Below are positions 7,580-15,162 of a stretch of DNA of 24,852 nucleotides, one piece after another. The stretch covers positions 1 through 24,852 of the forward strand of contig NZ_JOCB01000115.1 in NCBI RefSeq assembly GCF_000718775.1, in the 5' to 3' direction. The notes beneath the pieces were generated by a model. That model did not search any database. It was not told where the DNA came from and saw nothing but the letters and a program-made list of their open reading frames with translations. How positions within the stretch are numbered: position 1 is the first letter of the stretch; every line of letters begins with the position of its first letter. The stretch is from Streptomyces sp. NRRL S-31. GTDB lineage: Bacteria > Actinomycetota > Actinomycetes > Streptomycetales > Streptomycetaceae. The position numbers were made by a program, and so were the translations under genes.

Positions 7580-9094
7580 GTGGACCGAGCAACGGCAAAG
7601 GACCCGGCGGCCGCCGACCCGCACTTCCCCGTCGCCCACCTCAGACCACCGCGCAACTGGGTCAACGACCCCAACGGACTCGTCTTCCACCAGGGCCACT
7701 ACCACCTCTTCTTCCAGTACAACCCGTACGGCACCGAGCACGCCCACATGCACTGGGGCCACTACCGCAGCCCCGATCTGGTGCACTGGGAGCGGATGCC
7801 CGTCGCCCTCGCCCCCACCCCGGCGGGCGAGGACGCGGGCGGCGTCTGGTCCGGTAACGCGATCAGCACCGGCGGGGAACTCGTCGCCTTCTACTCGGCC
7901 CGGCGCGAGGATCGCTGGTGGCAGCCGGTCGCCTGCGCGGTCTCCCGCGACGGCGGCCGTACCTTCCGCAAGCACCCCGGCCTCCTGGTCGGCGAGGCTC
8001 CCGACGGTACGAGCATGTTCCGCGACCCGTACGTGTGGCGGGACGGCGACCGCTGGCGGATGCTGGTCGGCGCCGCCCTCACCGACGGCCGGGGAGCCGC
8101 CTGGCAGTACGTCTCCGACGACCTCGGGCACTGGCGCAGCACCGGTCCCTTCCTGGCCCGCTCCCCGGAGCCCCTGCCCGGAGGCGGCGACACGGAGGAG
8201 GGCTGGGAATGCGTCCAGTACGCCGCCTTCGACGACCGTAGAGGCGCCCTGCTCATCAGCGCCTGGGACCCCGTCACGGGCGCCGCCCGCACCGCCGTCC
8301 ACACCGGACGCGACGACGGCACCGCCTTCCACGCGGGCTCGCCGCACCGCCTCGACCACGGACCGGACTTCTACGCCCCCGCCCTGCTGGCCGCGCCCGA
8401 CGGTCCCGGGCGCATCCGCTGGCTCATGTGGGCCTGGTCCTGGGAGGCCCGCGACGCCGAGCGGGTGGGCGCCCACAGCTCCTGGGCCGAAGAGGTCGGC
8501 TGGGCGGGCCTGTTGACCGTGCCACGCGAGCTGACCCTGCACCGGGACGGCACCGTACGGCAGCGACCGGCCCGCGAGATCGAGGCACTGCGCGAGGAGA
8601 GGATCGCCGCCGTACGGACCGTGGTGGCCGGAGGCGAGAGCCGCGGGATGGCGGTGACCGGCGCGGCCTTCACCCTGCGGGCACGACTGGAACGCACCCC
8701 GGGCGGGGCGGCGGCCGGTCTGCGTCTGGCCACCACGCGGGACGGCCGAGAACGGCTCGACATCGCGCTCGACCCCGTCACCGGGGACCTGGTCGCCGAC
8801 CGCGGCCGGGCCTCGCTCGACCCTCGCGCACAGGGCGGTGCCTGGCGCATCCCGCGGGCGGCGGCCCCTGGTGAGCGCATCGAGGTGAGCGTGATCGTCG
8901 ACCACTCCGTCGCCACGGTCTTCCTCGGCGACGGGCGGACGCTCACCCTGCGCTTCTATCCCACGGGCCGGGCCCCGTGGCGGCTGCTGGCCATGGCGGC
9001 GGGGGACGGTGAGGCGACCGTCGAGGCGGACGTCTGGCGGCTCGGCCCCCTGCGCCTGACCGGTCCGGACGGTCCGGGACGGGATTCCGCGTGA
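7580..9094 (+). CDS. GH32 beta-fructofuranosidase (sucrose/sucrose-6-P hydrolase type), cytoplasmic
   Basis: A 504-aa protein starting at GTG 7580, four bases after the previous stop and with only a weak ribosome site, which suggests coupling. The classical GH32 nucleophile block is present (NWVNDPNG, Asp30), as are the following FFQYNP and HWGHYRSPDLVHW blocks, RDP (Arg148-Asp149) and the acid/base Glu210. The acid/base motif reads ECV rather than the usual ECP. No signal peptide is seen, so it should hydrolyse imported sucrose or fructo-oligosaccharides inside the cell. It is the last gene of the operon. Family assignment is firm; substrate is inferred. Confidence 0.92.
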   Translation: MDRATAKDPAAADPHFPVAHLRPPRNWVNDPNGLVFHQGHYHLFFQYNPYGTEHAHMHWGHYRSPDLVHWERMPVALAPTPAGEDAGGVWSGNAISTGGELVAFYSARREDRWWQPVACAVSRDGGRTFRKHPGLLVGEAPDGTSMFRDPYVWRDGDRWRMLVGAALTDGRGAAWQYVSDDLGHWRSTGPFLARSPEPLPGGGDTEEGWECVQYAAFDDRRGALLISAWDPVTGAARTAVHTGRDDGTAFHAGSPHRLDHGPDFYAPALLAAPDGPGRIRWLMWAWSWEARDAERVGAHSSWAEEVGWAGLLTVPRELTLHRDGTVRQRPAREIEALREERIAAVRTVVAGGESRGMAVTGAAFTLRARLERTPGGAAAGLRLATTRDGRERLDIALDPVTGDLVADRGRASLDPRAQGGAWRIPRAAAPGERIEVSVIVDHSVATVFLGDGRTLTLRFYPTGRAPWRLLAMAAGDGEATVEADVWRLGPLRLTGPDGPGRDSA

Positions 9095-9228
9095 CGTGGG
9101 GGCCGCTCCGCTGGTCGACCGGCAGGCCGCGGACCGTTCGCGGGGCGGCCCGCCACCCTCGCGGTCGGAGACAGCCACGGCCACGGCCACGGATGCGACA
9201 TGCCCTCGGCTGAGGGAGACTGGTCATG

Positions 9229-9243
9229 GAGTGCCAGGCACTC
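9229..9243. promoter_or_regulatory. 15-bp palindrome upstream of the two-gene unknown module
   Basis: GAGTGCCAGGCACTC consists of perfect 7-bp arms around one central A. It lies about 65 bp before the GTG start at 9308 in the 213-bp gap after the fructan operon. It could be an operator or a short hairpin; no T-tract follows. A CCACGG triplet repeat (about 9176-9193) lies just upstream. No regulator for this site is encoded nearby. Confidence 0.4.
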
Positions 9244-9307
9244 AAGCTCCTCCTGACGCACCGCTGCCACCTCGCCGGAGAGACGCGGGCGACGAAAGGT
9301 CGAGTCG

Positions 9308-10954
9308 GTGGACGGCATACGAGAGCATCGCCGGGCGACTGCCTGGTTGCAGCAGGCTCGCGCCGCGGAGGCCCGTGGCTCCCCTCCCGGGATGCCACAC
9401 CCCACCAGCCACGCGGTCCGGGCCGCCGTGGGCCGCGCGGACGTCGACGAGCGGGAGGCGCCGAGGCTGTACCGCTATGTGGTGGGTGTCGACCGGCAGG
9501 CCCGTCCGCTGGACGCCCAGGAGTCGGCGGGGCTGGGGGACCCGATGGCCGAGCTGTTCTTCCGCAGGGGTGTCTTCCCGCCGACGGCGCGGGATCTCCT
9601 CGCCGGGCTGCCCGAGCCGGCCACGCGGACCAACCAGTCCGTGTACCTGGTCGGCGAGGCCGGGCAGATCCCGCCGGGCTCGGCCCCCGAGCTGCCGCGT
9701 GCCACCCGGTTCGTCGTCGCCCGCGCCGCCACCGGCCGGGACGTGGACCTGCTGGTCAGCACGGGGGCGAACGAGGATCCGGCCACGTCGTTCCTCCAGG
9801 TCGCCGCCTGGGACCGGACCGCGAAGGTCTTCAACTACTACATGCGGATCAGCCCGGTGTGGGTGTGGGCCGGCAACTCGTGGTCCGCTCTCGCCCCCGG
9901 TTCCCGCGGCAACGGCTGCTTCGACAGCCACATCAACGGCAGCGTCGTGATGAAGGAGCTGAAGGCGCCCTGGAACAATTGGCAGTCCCAGGCGGCGCAG
10001 ATCCGTCTGGCCCCGGACGACCCCTTCCGTCTCGACCCGCTGTATCAGCAGGTCATCGGCGCCGAGAACCTCGAGCTGACCGTCCGTGCGCTGATCAGCC
10101 GCTGGACCTCCGCCCGGCTGGAAGCCGTCACGCAGGACGGCACGGTGGAGCATCCCGAGCAGCTGATGCGCCATCTGTTCACCACGACCGCGGTGAACCT
10201 GGCCAGTACGGCGACCCAGAGTTCGACGATCACCGCCGCCGGCGGTGACCTGCTGCTGCCCCCGGGTCTCTGGCTGAACGGCGACGCGCTCCTGGGCGAT
10301 CTCGAACTGCCCGTCACGGCCGCCGTTCCGCCCAGGGCCCCGGCCGCCCACTACGTCGACAGCCTCGCCGCCTTCGGCTTCGCCCTGGAGGAGAAGAGCA
10401 GCGGTTTCTCCCAGCCGGGCGACACCTTCTTCGCCTTCGTCGTACCGGAGCCGGCCTGCGAGGACAACGACGTGGTCCGGCAGATGGTGGAACGGGGCCT
10501 GATCACGGCCAAGTTCGCCGCCTGCGCGCTCATGGTCGATTTCACCAACCCGGTCTTCAGCCCCGTCCGGGAACGGCTGATGGCCCATGTCCCCACCACG
10601 CCGACCGCCGTGACCGAGCTGGAGGACCACATCGCGCAGGCGATCCTGGAAGCCGCCGCGAGTCTGCCGTCCGACAGCCCCGAACGCCGCTTCGCCGCCG
10701 ACTGGGTCCTCGCCGACGACATGTGGCCGAAGTCCTTCGCCCAGCGGATCGACGACTACCTCGGTCACATCGGTCGACGGATCCGCGAGTCGGCAGGGTT
10801 CGACGACTACGTCCGGCTGGCGGAGTCGCGCCGCCGTGACTTCAAGGCGATGCGGCTCAACGAGTTCGAGCTGACGCTGCCGACCACCAACATCCCCGGG
10901 GACGCACCGCGGCTCAGGATGAACGACGACGGCACCGTCTCGCCCGCCTCCTGA
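9308..10954 (+). CDS. Unrecognised protein, 548 aa (module gene A)
   Basis: I do not recognise the family. The start at GTG 9308 has GAAAGG eight bases upstream. The protein has no signal peptide or membrane segment and looks like a soluble cytoplasmic protein. Its most striking part is residues 162-228, rich in Trp, His, Asn and Cys: FLQVAAWDRTAKVFNYYMRI, then WVWAGNSW, then GCFDSHINGSVVMKELK and PWNNWQSQ. This density of rare residues resembles a conserved active-site or ligand-binding region. A second half (about 340-548) is mainly helical in appearance and ends in a Pro- and Asp-rich tail. The next gene begins 54 bp later on the same strand, so the two are probably cotranscribed. Function unknown. 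Confidence 0.8.
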   Translation: MDGIREHRRATAWLQQARAAEARGSPPGMPHPTSHAVRAAVGRADVDEREAPRLYRYVVGVDRQARPLDAQESAGLGDPMAELFFRRGVFPPTARDLLAGLPEPATRTNQSVYLVGEAGQIPPGSAPELPRATRFVVARAATGRDVDLLVSTGANEDPATSFLQVAAWDRTAKVFNYYMRISPVWVWAGNSWSALAPGSRGNGCFDSHINGSVVMKELKAPWNNWQSQAAQIRLAPDDPFRLDPLYQQVIGAENLELTVRALISRWTSARLEAVTQDGTVEHPEQLMRHLFTTTAVNLASTATQSSTITAAGGDLLLPPGLWLNGDALLGDLELPVTAAVPPRAPAAHYVDSLAAFGFALEEKSSGFSQPGDTFFAFVVPEPACEDNDVVRQMVERGLITAKFAACALMVDFTNPVFSPVRERLMAHVPTTPTAVTELEDHIAQAILEAAASLPSDSPERRFAADWVLADDMWPKSFAQRIDDYLGHIGRRIRESAGFDDYVRLAESRRRDFKAMRLNEFELTLPTTNIPGDAPRLRMNDDGTVSPAS

Positions 10955-11008
10955 CAGCCGCCCGGGTCCGTTCGCCCGTCCCCGGCCACCCATCTGAAGG
11001 AGTGCCTC

Positions 11009-12154
11009 ATGAGCCTGCTCGCCTCCTACGGCCCGCCCGGACACCTCGACGATCTCGACGAGACCGGCCTGAAGGCCTGGAACATGTTCATCTGCGACCT
11101 GGTCGACAGCTCGATCGCGGGCCCCGATCCGCACCAGGTGCTCAACGACAGCCCGCGCGGCCAGTTCTACAACCTGACCAAGACCGACACGGCGGCCGAC
11201 GCCGCCGAGGCCACCGTCACCTGGACGGCCTTCCCCCGTCTGGTCAGGATCCAGTCCCTGTCCGACGCCCAGCGGTGGCGGCGGGCCGACGCCAGCCGGG
11301 ACGTCCAGGACGAGTACTGCGAGTGGAGCGTCACCCGCGATGCCACCGGGAAGATCACCAAGGTCATGTTCACCTGCGAGGGCCCCGAGTACTGGCATCT
11401 GCTCGCCCAGTCGAACCCCGCCAGGGTCCTCGAGCTCTACCGGACGCACATCGGCCCGGACGTCCGGCACGGCGACCTCTTCGGAACCACCGGCACCTAC
11501 AACCCCCGCAACCGGTGGAACGACTCCACGACGGACGGAGCCATGCATCTGATCCAGACCAACAACAATCTGGGCGCGGAGATCGAACTCGCGGCCGCGG
11601 CCACCAACGTGCGCGTCATCGACGGCCGCGAGCTGACCACCGAGCAGGAACTCATCCACTGCGGCAAGTACGGCGCGCCCGAGCGGAACAGCGACCCGCA
11701 CATCGGCGGAGCGGTGAACGAGCTGGCCCGGCAGAAGGCGGACGTCTCCCTCGCCGACCCGGTGGGTCTCTACTTCGGCGAACTGGCCACGGACGGCTGG
11801 GCCACCCCCGACGGCTCCGATCCCAAGGACTACTGGGTCAGACAGCGCGGCGACGCGACCCACCCCGTGCGGTGCGTCTACGAGGTGCCCCGGGGGAAGG
11901 GCTTCACCGTCGGTGACATCGAGATCAACGGGAAGCCCATCCGGTTCGGCGGGCAGATCGCCGACTTCATCACCGTCCAACTGACCGGGGTGGCCTGCCG
12001 GTTCGGACAGAGCACCACACAGCCGAAGAACGCCTGCGTGCAGGTGGTCCCCGCGCCCGCCGAGCCGGCCGCGGTCGCGCGGAACCTCGGCGCCGCGTCG
12101 TTCCCCGGCTACCGTGCCGCTCCCCTCGCCACGTCCTGGACCCGCCGCCGCTGA
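11009..12154 (+). CDS. Unrecognised protein, 381 aa (module gene B)
   Basis: Family not recognised. The ATG at 11009 follows a good AAGGAG site. No signal peptide or membrane segment is visible. Notable blocks are EYCEWSVTRD (102-111), MFTCEGPEYWHLLAQ (120-134), a Thr/Asn/Asp-rich stretch around TYNPRNRWNDSTTDGAMHL, and TNNNLGAEIELAAAAT (184-199). Seven cysteines (29, 104, 123, 218, 289, 330, 343) are spread along the chain, many for a cytoplasmic actinomycete protein. It follows gene A by 54 bp. The two probably work together, perhaps as an enzyme and partner, but no reaction can be proposed. The gene ends 16 bp before a convergent small gene. Confidence 0.8.
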   Translation: MSLLASYGPPGHLDDLDETGLKAWNMFICDLVDSSIAGPDPHQVLNDSPRGQFYNLTKTDTAADAAEATVTWTAFPRLVRIQSLSDAQRWRRADASRDVQDEYCEWSVTRDATGKITKVMFTCEGPEYWHLLAQSNPARVLELYRTHIGPDVRHGDLFGTTGTYNPRNRWNDSTTDGAMHLIQTNNNLGAEIELAAAATNVRVIDGRELTTEQELIHCGKYGAPERNSDPHIGGAVNELARQKADVSLADPVGLYFGELATDGWATPDGSDPKDYWVRQRGDATHPVRCVYEVPRGKGFTVGDIEINGKPIRFGGQIADFITVQLTGVACRFGQSTTQPKNACVQVVPAPAEPAAVARNLGAASFPGYRAAPLATSWTRRR

Positions 12155-12170
12155 GCAGAGGGGGGGCCGG

Positions 12171-12443
12171 TCAGTCCTGCCGGTGGCGGAGCAGGGCGGC
12201 CCGCAGCTCGCTCTCGGTGATCTGCTCCGCCGGGCGGTGGAGCACCCAGCGACGGGCCTCGCCGTCCATGGGCAGCACCGTGACGACGGTCTCCAGCGGT
12301 GGGTGGCCGTCCTCGCCCCCGACGAGCTGACGGATCACGACGGCGGTGTCGTCGTCGAGGGCGAGCACGGCCCGTACGGCGTCGTTCAGTTCGCGCAGGC
12401 GCGGGCTCGGCCAGGCGATCCCCGGGCGCGGTTCCAGGTACAT
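12171..12443 (-). CDS. Small conserved hypothetical protein, 90 aa
   Basis: The ATG at 12443 follows AAGGGA at normal distance and is preferred over the longer open frame that continues upstream. The protein starts MYLEPRPGIAWPSPRLREL and is acidic, with a compact alpha/beta appearance: an N-terminal helix (LNDAVRAVLALD), a central strand pair (TAVVIRQLV and TVVTVLPM) and a C-terminal helix (ESELRAALLRHRQ). There is no signal peptide or catalytic motif. It resembles small hypothetical proteins common in Streptomyces, as far as I recall. It is 68 bp downstream of the metallophosphoesterase gene on the same strand and may be cotranscribed. Function unknown. Confidence 0.7.
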   Translation of the reverse strand: MYLEPRPGIAWPSPRLRELNDAVRAVLALDDDTAVVIRQLVGGEDGHPPLETVVTVLPMDGEARRWVLHRPAEQITESELRAALLRHRQD

Positions 12444-12511
12444 GGGGGTATCCCTTGGTTGCGGGTTCGTGGCGGAGGCGCACCCGAACACGCCGAGGAG
12501 TCCTCGGCTGT

Positions 12512-13516
12512 TCAGGACAGCCGCTCGTCCTTGACGGCGAGTTCGCGGTCGCCCCGGCGGTAACCGACGGTGCGGATGCCGAGTGCCGCCTTGAGCTGCC
12601 GGGCGGGGACGACCTGCGGGGTCGGGGCGGGAGCGCGGCCGGGGTGGGGCAGGGGGTAGGCGGTGGTGGTGGCGGAGTGGAAGGTGATGTTGCCCTCCGT
12701 CTTGGTGAACAGCTGGTGGACGTGCCCGTTGAGGCAGGTGACGGAGGCGAAGCGGCGCAGGAGGGCGATGACCTTGAGGGCGTCGTCGGTGCTCCAGCCC
12801 CACCGCGGGTACATGGCGAACAGCGGGATGTGGCTGAAGACCACGACGGGGGTGTCCGACGACAGCCCGGCGAGGTCCTTGCGGACGAAGTCGATCTGGG
12901 CGTTGCCGAGGTGGCCGAGCTTCTCCAGGCTCATGGTGTTGACCAGGGCGATGAAGTGCACGCCATGGGTGTCGAAGCTGTACCAGCCGTCGCCTAGCGT
13001 GCCCGTGCCGAAGGTCCGCCGGTAGGCACGGCCCGCGTCGCCGATGGAGTCGTGCTCGCCCGGCACGGTGAAGACGCGGTCCGTCCTCATACCGGTCATC
13101 ATCTGCTTGACCTGGTCGAACTGCCCTGCCGTGGACAGGTGGGTCAGGTCGCCGCTGTGCATCACGAAGTCGGGCCGGAATCCGAGGGAGTTGACCTGGT
13201 GGATCGCCTCGGAGAACGAGCCGGCCACATCCATGTTGGCCGGGCCCTGGAACCCGATGTGGCTGTCGGAGACCTGTACGAACCGCAGCGCGCCGTTGTC
13301 CGCGGCGGCCCCGGCCATGCCCGGGGCGGTGCCGTCCCGGGCTTCGGCGACCTGGCTGACCACCTGTCCGCCGGCCACGGTGAGCACCACGGCGCCCCCG
13401 AACCAGGCCGCGTGCCGCATGAGTTGGCGTCGGCTCATACCGTTCTCGGTACCGGGCCGGCCGGTGTCGTCGGCCGGTGCCCCGTCGTGGTCGTAGTCGT
13501 TCCAGTGACCGGTCAT
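12512..13516 (-). CDS. Tat-type secreted calcineurin-like metallophosphoesterase
   Basis: A 334-aa protein with all calcineurin-type metal motifs in order: DSH (Asp84, His86), GD (Asp123), GEHD (153-156), SH (His229) and GHVH (His265, His267). The third motif is normally GNH[D/E]; here a Glu stands where the bridging Asn is expected. The N-terminus carries SRRQLMRHAAWFGGAVVLTVA, a twin-arginine signal after a 26-residue hydrophilic extension. The internal Met27 could be the true start, but ATG 13516 overlaps the stop of the cupredoxin gene (ATGA), favouring coupled translation from there. It probably hydrolyses a phosphoester outside the membrane; the substrate is unknown. Confidence 0.88.
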   Translation of the reverse strand: MTGHWNDYDHDGAPADDTGRPGTENGMSRRQLMRHAAWFGGAVVLTVAGGQVVSQVAEARDGTAPGMAGAAADNGALRFVQVSDSHIGFQGPANMDVAGSFSEAIHQVNSLGFRPDFVMHSGDLTHLSTAGQFDQVKQMMTGMRTDRVFTVPGEHDSIGDAGRAYRRTFGTGTLGDGWYSFDTHGVHFIALVNTMSLEKLGHLGNAQIDFVRKDLAGLSSDTPVVVFSHIPLFAMYPRWGWSTDDALKVIALLRRFASVTCLNGHVHQLFTKTEGNITFHSATTTAYPLPHPGRAPAPTPQVVPARQLKAALGIRTVGYRRGDRELAVKDERLS

Positions 13517-14052
13517 CGGGTCACCTCCACCTTGGCGGTCATGAACGGATGGATGGTGCAGAGGTAGGCATAGGTGCCGGGCTTGGTGAACGTGTGGCGG
13601 TAGGTGGCGTGGGTGGCCAGGGCGGCCGAACGCAACGGGCCGCCCGATCCGGTGCTGGTGACGGTGTGGGCGTCGGTGTCCTCATTGGCCCACGTCACCG
13701 TCGTACCCACGCTGACCTTCAGCGTGGCCGGGGAGAACGCGAAGTTCCTGATCGCCACCGCGTCGCCGGTCACCGGTGCGGCCGGCGCGCCCGTGTCCGA
13801 GGGGCTCATGGGCATGCTCATGCCGGGCATCGGCGAGGCACCGGGCGCGCTCCCCGACCCTGTAGCGCCGGGCATCCCCGCCATCCGGTGCTGACCCGGA
13901 CCGGGTGTGATGGCGCCGGCGCCGGTGGCCGAGGAGTGCGACGACTGGCCGCAGGAGCTGAGCCCCAGTGCGCCGCCGGCGGCGATGACGGCGACGGCCA
14001 GCCCGGTCGCGACGCGTGATCGCCGGCCTGGCGTGCGAAGGTGCAGGTGCAT
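13513..14052 (-). CDS. Cupredoxin-domain lipoprotein (plastocyanin-like)
   Basis: A 179-aa protein starting at ATG 14052 with GAGGAA ten bases upstream; the frame stays open further upstream without a better start. Residues 14-34 form a lipoprotein signal ending LSSC (Cys34). A Met/Gly/Pro/His-rich linker (about 50-90, with MAGMPG and MPGMSMPMSP) could itself bind copper. The cupredoxin fold follows, with ligands His129 (DAHTV), Cys165, His168 and Met171 (CTIHPFM), the complete type 1 copper set. It should be an extracytoplasmic electron carrier or copper protein. The gene is translationally coupled to the metallophosphoesterase and divergent from the ECF sigma factor gene. Confidence 0.9.
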   Translation of the reverse strand: MHLHLRTPGRRSRVATGLAVAVIAAGGALGLSSCGQSSHSSATGAGAITPGPGQHRMAGMPGATGSGSAPGASPMPGMSMPMSPSDTGAPAAPVTGDAVAIRNFAFSPATLKVSVGTTVTWANEDTDAHTVTSTGSGGPLRSAALATHATYRHTFTKPGTYAYLCTIHPFMTAKVEVTR

Positions 14053-14534
14053 GGTGTTTCCGTTCCTCGATCGATCAGGCGGAGACGGAGTGTGCGCCGG
14101 CTCGGCGCACGCCTCCGCGGGCACATGTGGTGGAAGCCGTTTCCGGGGGCGCGTGGCCCTCACCGGGACGGGGACGGGGTGAGCCTCGACGGCGCCGGGA
14201 GCGTGTCCGTCGTATGGCGTATCCCGGCCGCCCCTGATCCCTCCTTCGTCGCGGGGGCGCACGGGGAATCGGTGAGGAGGAGCGCGTACGTCGGCTCTCG
14301 ACCGGCTCCACGGACGACGGGGGCCCGACGGTTCGACGGAGCGGCACTTTTCCTGGACCTCTTGGTCTCGCCGCAGGTCGGCCCGCCTACCAGGCTCCAC
14401 TCACTCCGGGCACCGGCGGTGCCACGCGGTCCGGCGGGGGACCCGGAGCCCCTCGCCCGCGCCGCTCGCGGAGCGTCATCACGCCGTTCTGTGTGTTACA
14501 GGACAAAGCCGTATATGTACGCGATGATCGGCTC
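14053..14534. other. Divergent intergenic region between cupredoxin and sigma factor genes
   Basis: About 480 bp with no supported gene, although open frames from both sides run into it. It should hold the promoters for both directions. The only clear structure is the hairpin at 14086-14117. A TATATG hexamer at 14512-14517 lies about 18 bp before the ATG of the sigma gene, but no convincing -35 partner was found. Confidence 0.5.
14086..14117 (-). promoter_or_regulatory. Stem-loop in the leader of the cupredoxin gene
   Basis: GTGCGCCG (14092-14099) and CGGCGCAC (14103-14110) form a perfect 8-bp stem with a 3-nt loop. Outer CGGAG (14086-14090) and CTCCG (14113-14117) add five pairs. It lies 35-65 bases upstream of the cupredoxin start. 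It could be an mRNA leader structure or a regulator binding site; which is not decidable here. Confidence 0.45.
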
Positions 14535-15137
14535 ATGCCCTGGAGTTCCCGAAAACGTGGTCCGCGGACCCATCCGGATCGCTCCGCGGACCGTGTCTCT
14601 GGTAAAGGGACCCTTTCGACCGCGGACGAGGAACTGCTGCGCACCCTGTACGCGGAGCACGCGGGACCCCTGTTCCACTACGTGCTGCGACTGACCTCGG
14701 GAGACTGGCAATGGGCGGAGGATGTGGTGCAGGAGACACTGCTCCGGGCATGGCAGCATCCCGCCGCGTTCGACCCCGCGCGCGGCCCGGCCCGGGCGTG
14801 GCTGTGCACGGTGGCCCGGCACCTGGTCATCGACGCCCACCGGGCCCGGCAGGCCAGGCCTGCCGAGGCCGGCGGCGAGGCGCTGGAACGGGCCGCCGAG
14901 CAGAACCCGGGCGAGGACGAGATCGATATGGCACTACAGAGCTGGGCGGTCGCCGACGCTGTCCGATCCCTGTCCCCGGACCACCGCGCGGTGCTGCTGG
15001 AGACCTACTACCAGGGCCGGACCATGACGGAGGCGGCACGGGTGCTGGGCATCCCGCTGGGCACGGTGAAGTCGCGGACGTACTACGCCCTGCACGCCCT
15101 GCGGCTGGCGCTACAGGAACGCGGGATCGAGCCGTGA
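14535..15137 (+). CDS. ECF RNA polymerase sigma factor
   Basis: With the ATG at 14535 the protein is 200 aa. Region 2 is seen as LLRTLYAEHAGPLFHYVLRL through WAEDVVQETLLRAWQH, and region 4 as LSPDHRAVLLETYYQGRTM followed by the helix-turn-helix TEAARVLGIPLGTVKSR. A GTG at 14493 in the same frame would add 14 residues, but that version would contain a rare TTA codon. Neither start has a strong ribosome site. The anti-sigma gene follows 25 bp after the stop, so the pair is one operon. The SigK/SigL-like group is likely given the partner's architecture. Targets may include its own promoter and the divergent cupredoxin genes. Confidence 0.9.
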   Translation: MPWSSRKRGPRTHPDRSADRVSGKGTLSTADEELLRTLYAEHAGPLFHYVLRLTSGDWQWAEDVVQETLLRAWQHPAAFDPARGPARAWLCTVARHLVIDAHRARQARPAEAGGEALERAAEQNPGEDEIDMALQSWAVADAVRSLSPDHRAVLLETYYQGRTMTEAARVLGIPLGTVKSRTYYALHALRLALQERGIEP

Positions 15138-15162
15138 CGGCGGCGTGCGGGAGGTGGCGGTC

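Noticed and set aside
9060..9094. GGTCC-type repeats at the end of the fructan operon as a terminator
   Set aside because: They lie within the last codons of the GH32 gene and do not form a stable inverted repeat.
6656..9190. An 844-codon - strand frame opposite two GH32 genes
   Set aside because: Antisense shadow: composition is low-complexity Val/Gly/Asp/Arg, and the opposite strand encodes clear GH32 motifs.
9226..10248. A 340-codon + strand frame starting at ATG 9226
   Set aside because: It overlaps module gene A in another frame, is Arg/Gly/Pro-rich and has no domain; the ATG lies next to the palindrome by chance.
9242..11980. A 912-codon open frame on the - strand opposite the two-gene module
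   Set aside because: It lies opposite two well-formed genes with ribosome sites, is rich in Gly/Val/Arg/Asp as GC-bias antisense frames are, and has no recognisable domain.
14053..14400. N-terminal extension of the cupredoxin protein upstream of 14052
   Set aside because: The frame is open, but the residues are Arg/Pro-rich and precede a proper lipoprotein signal; the signal must be at the N-terminus.
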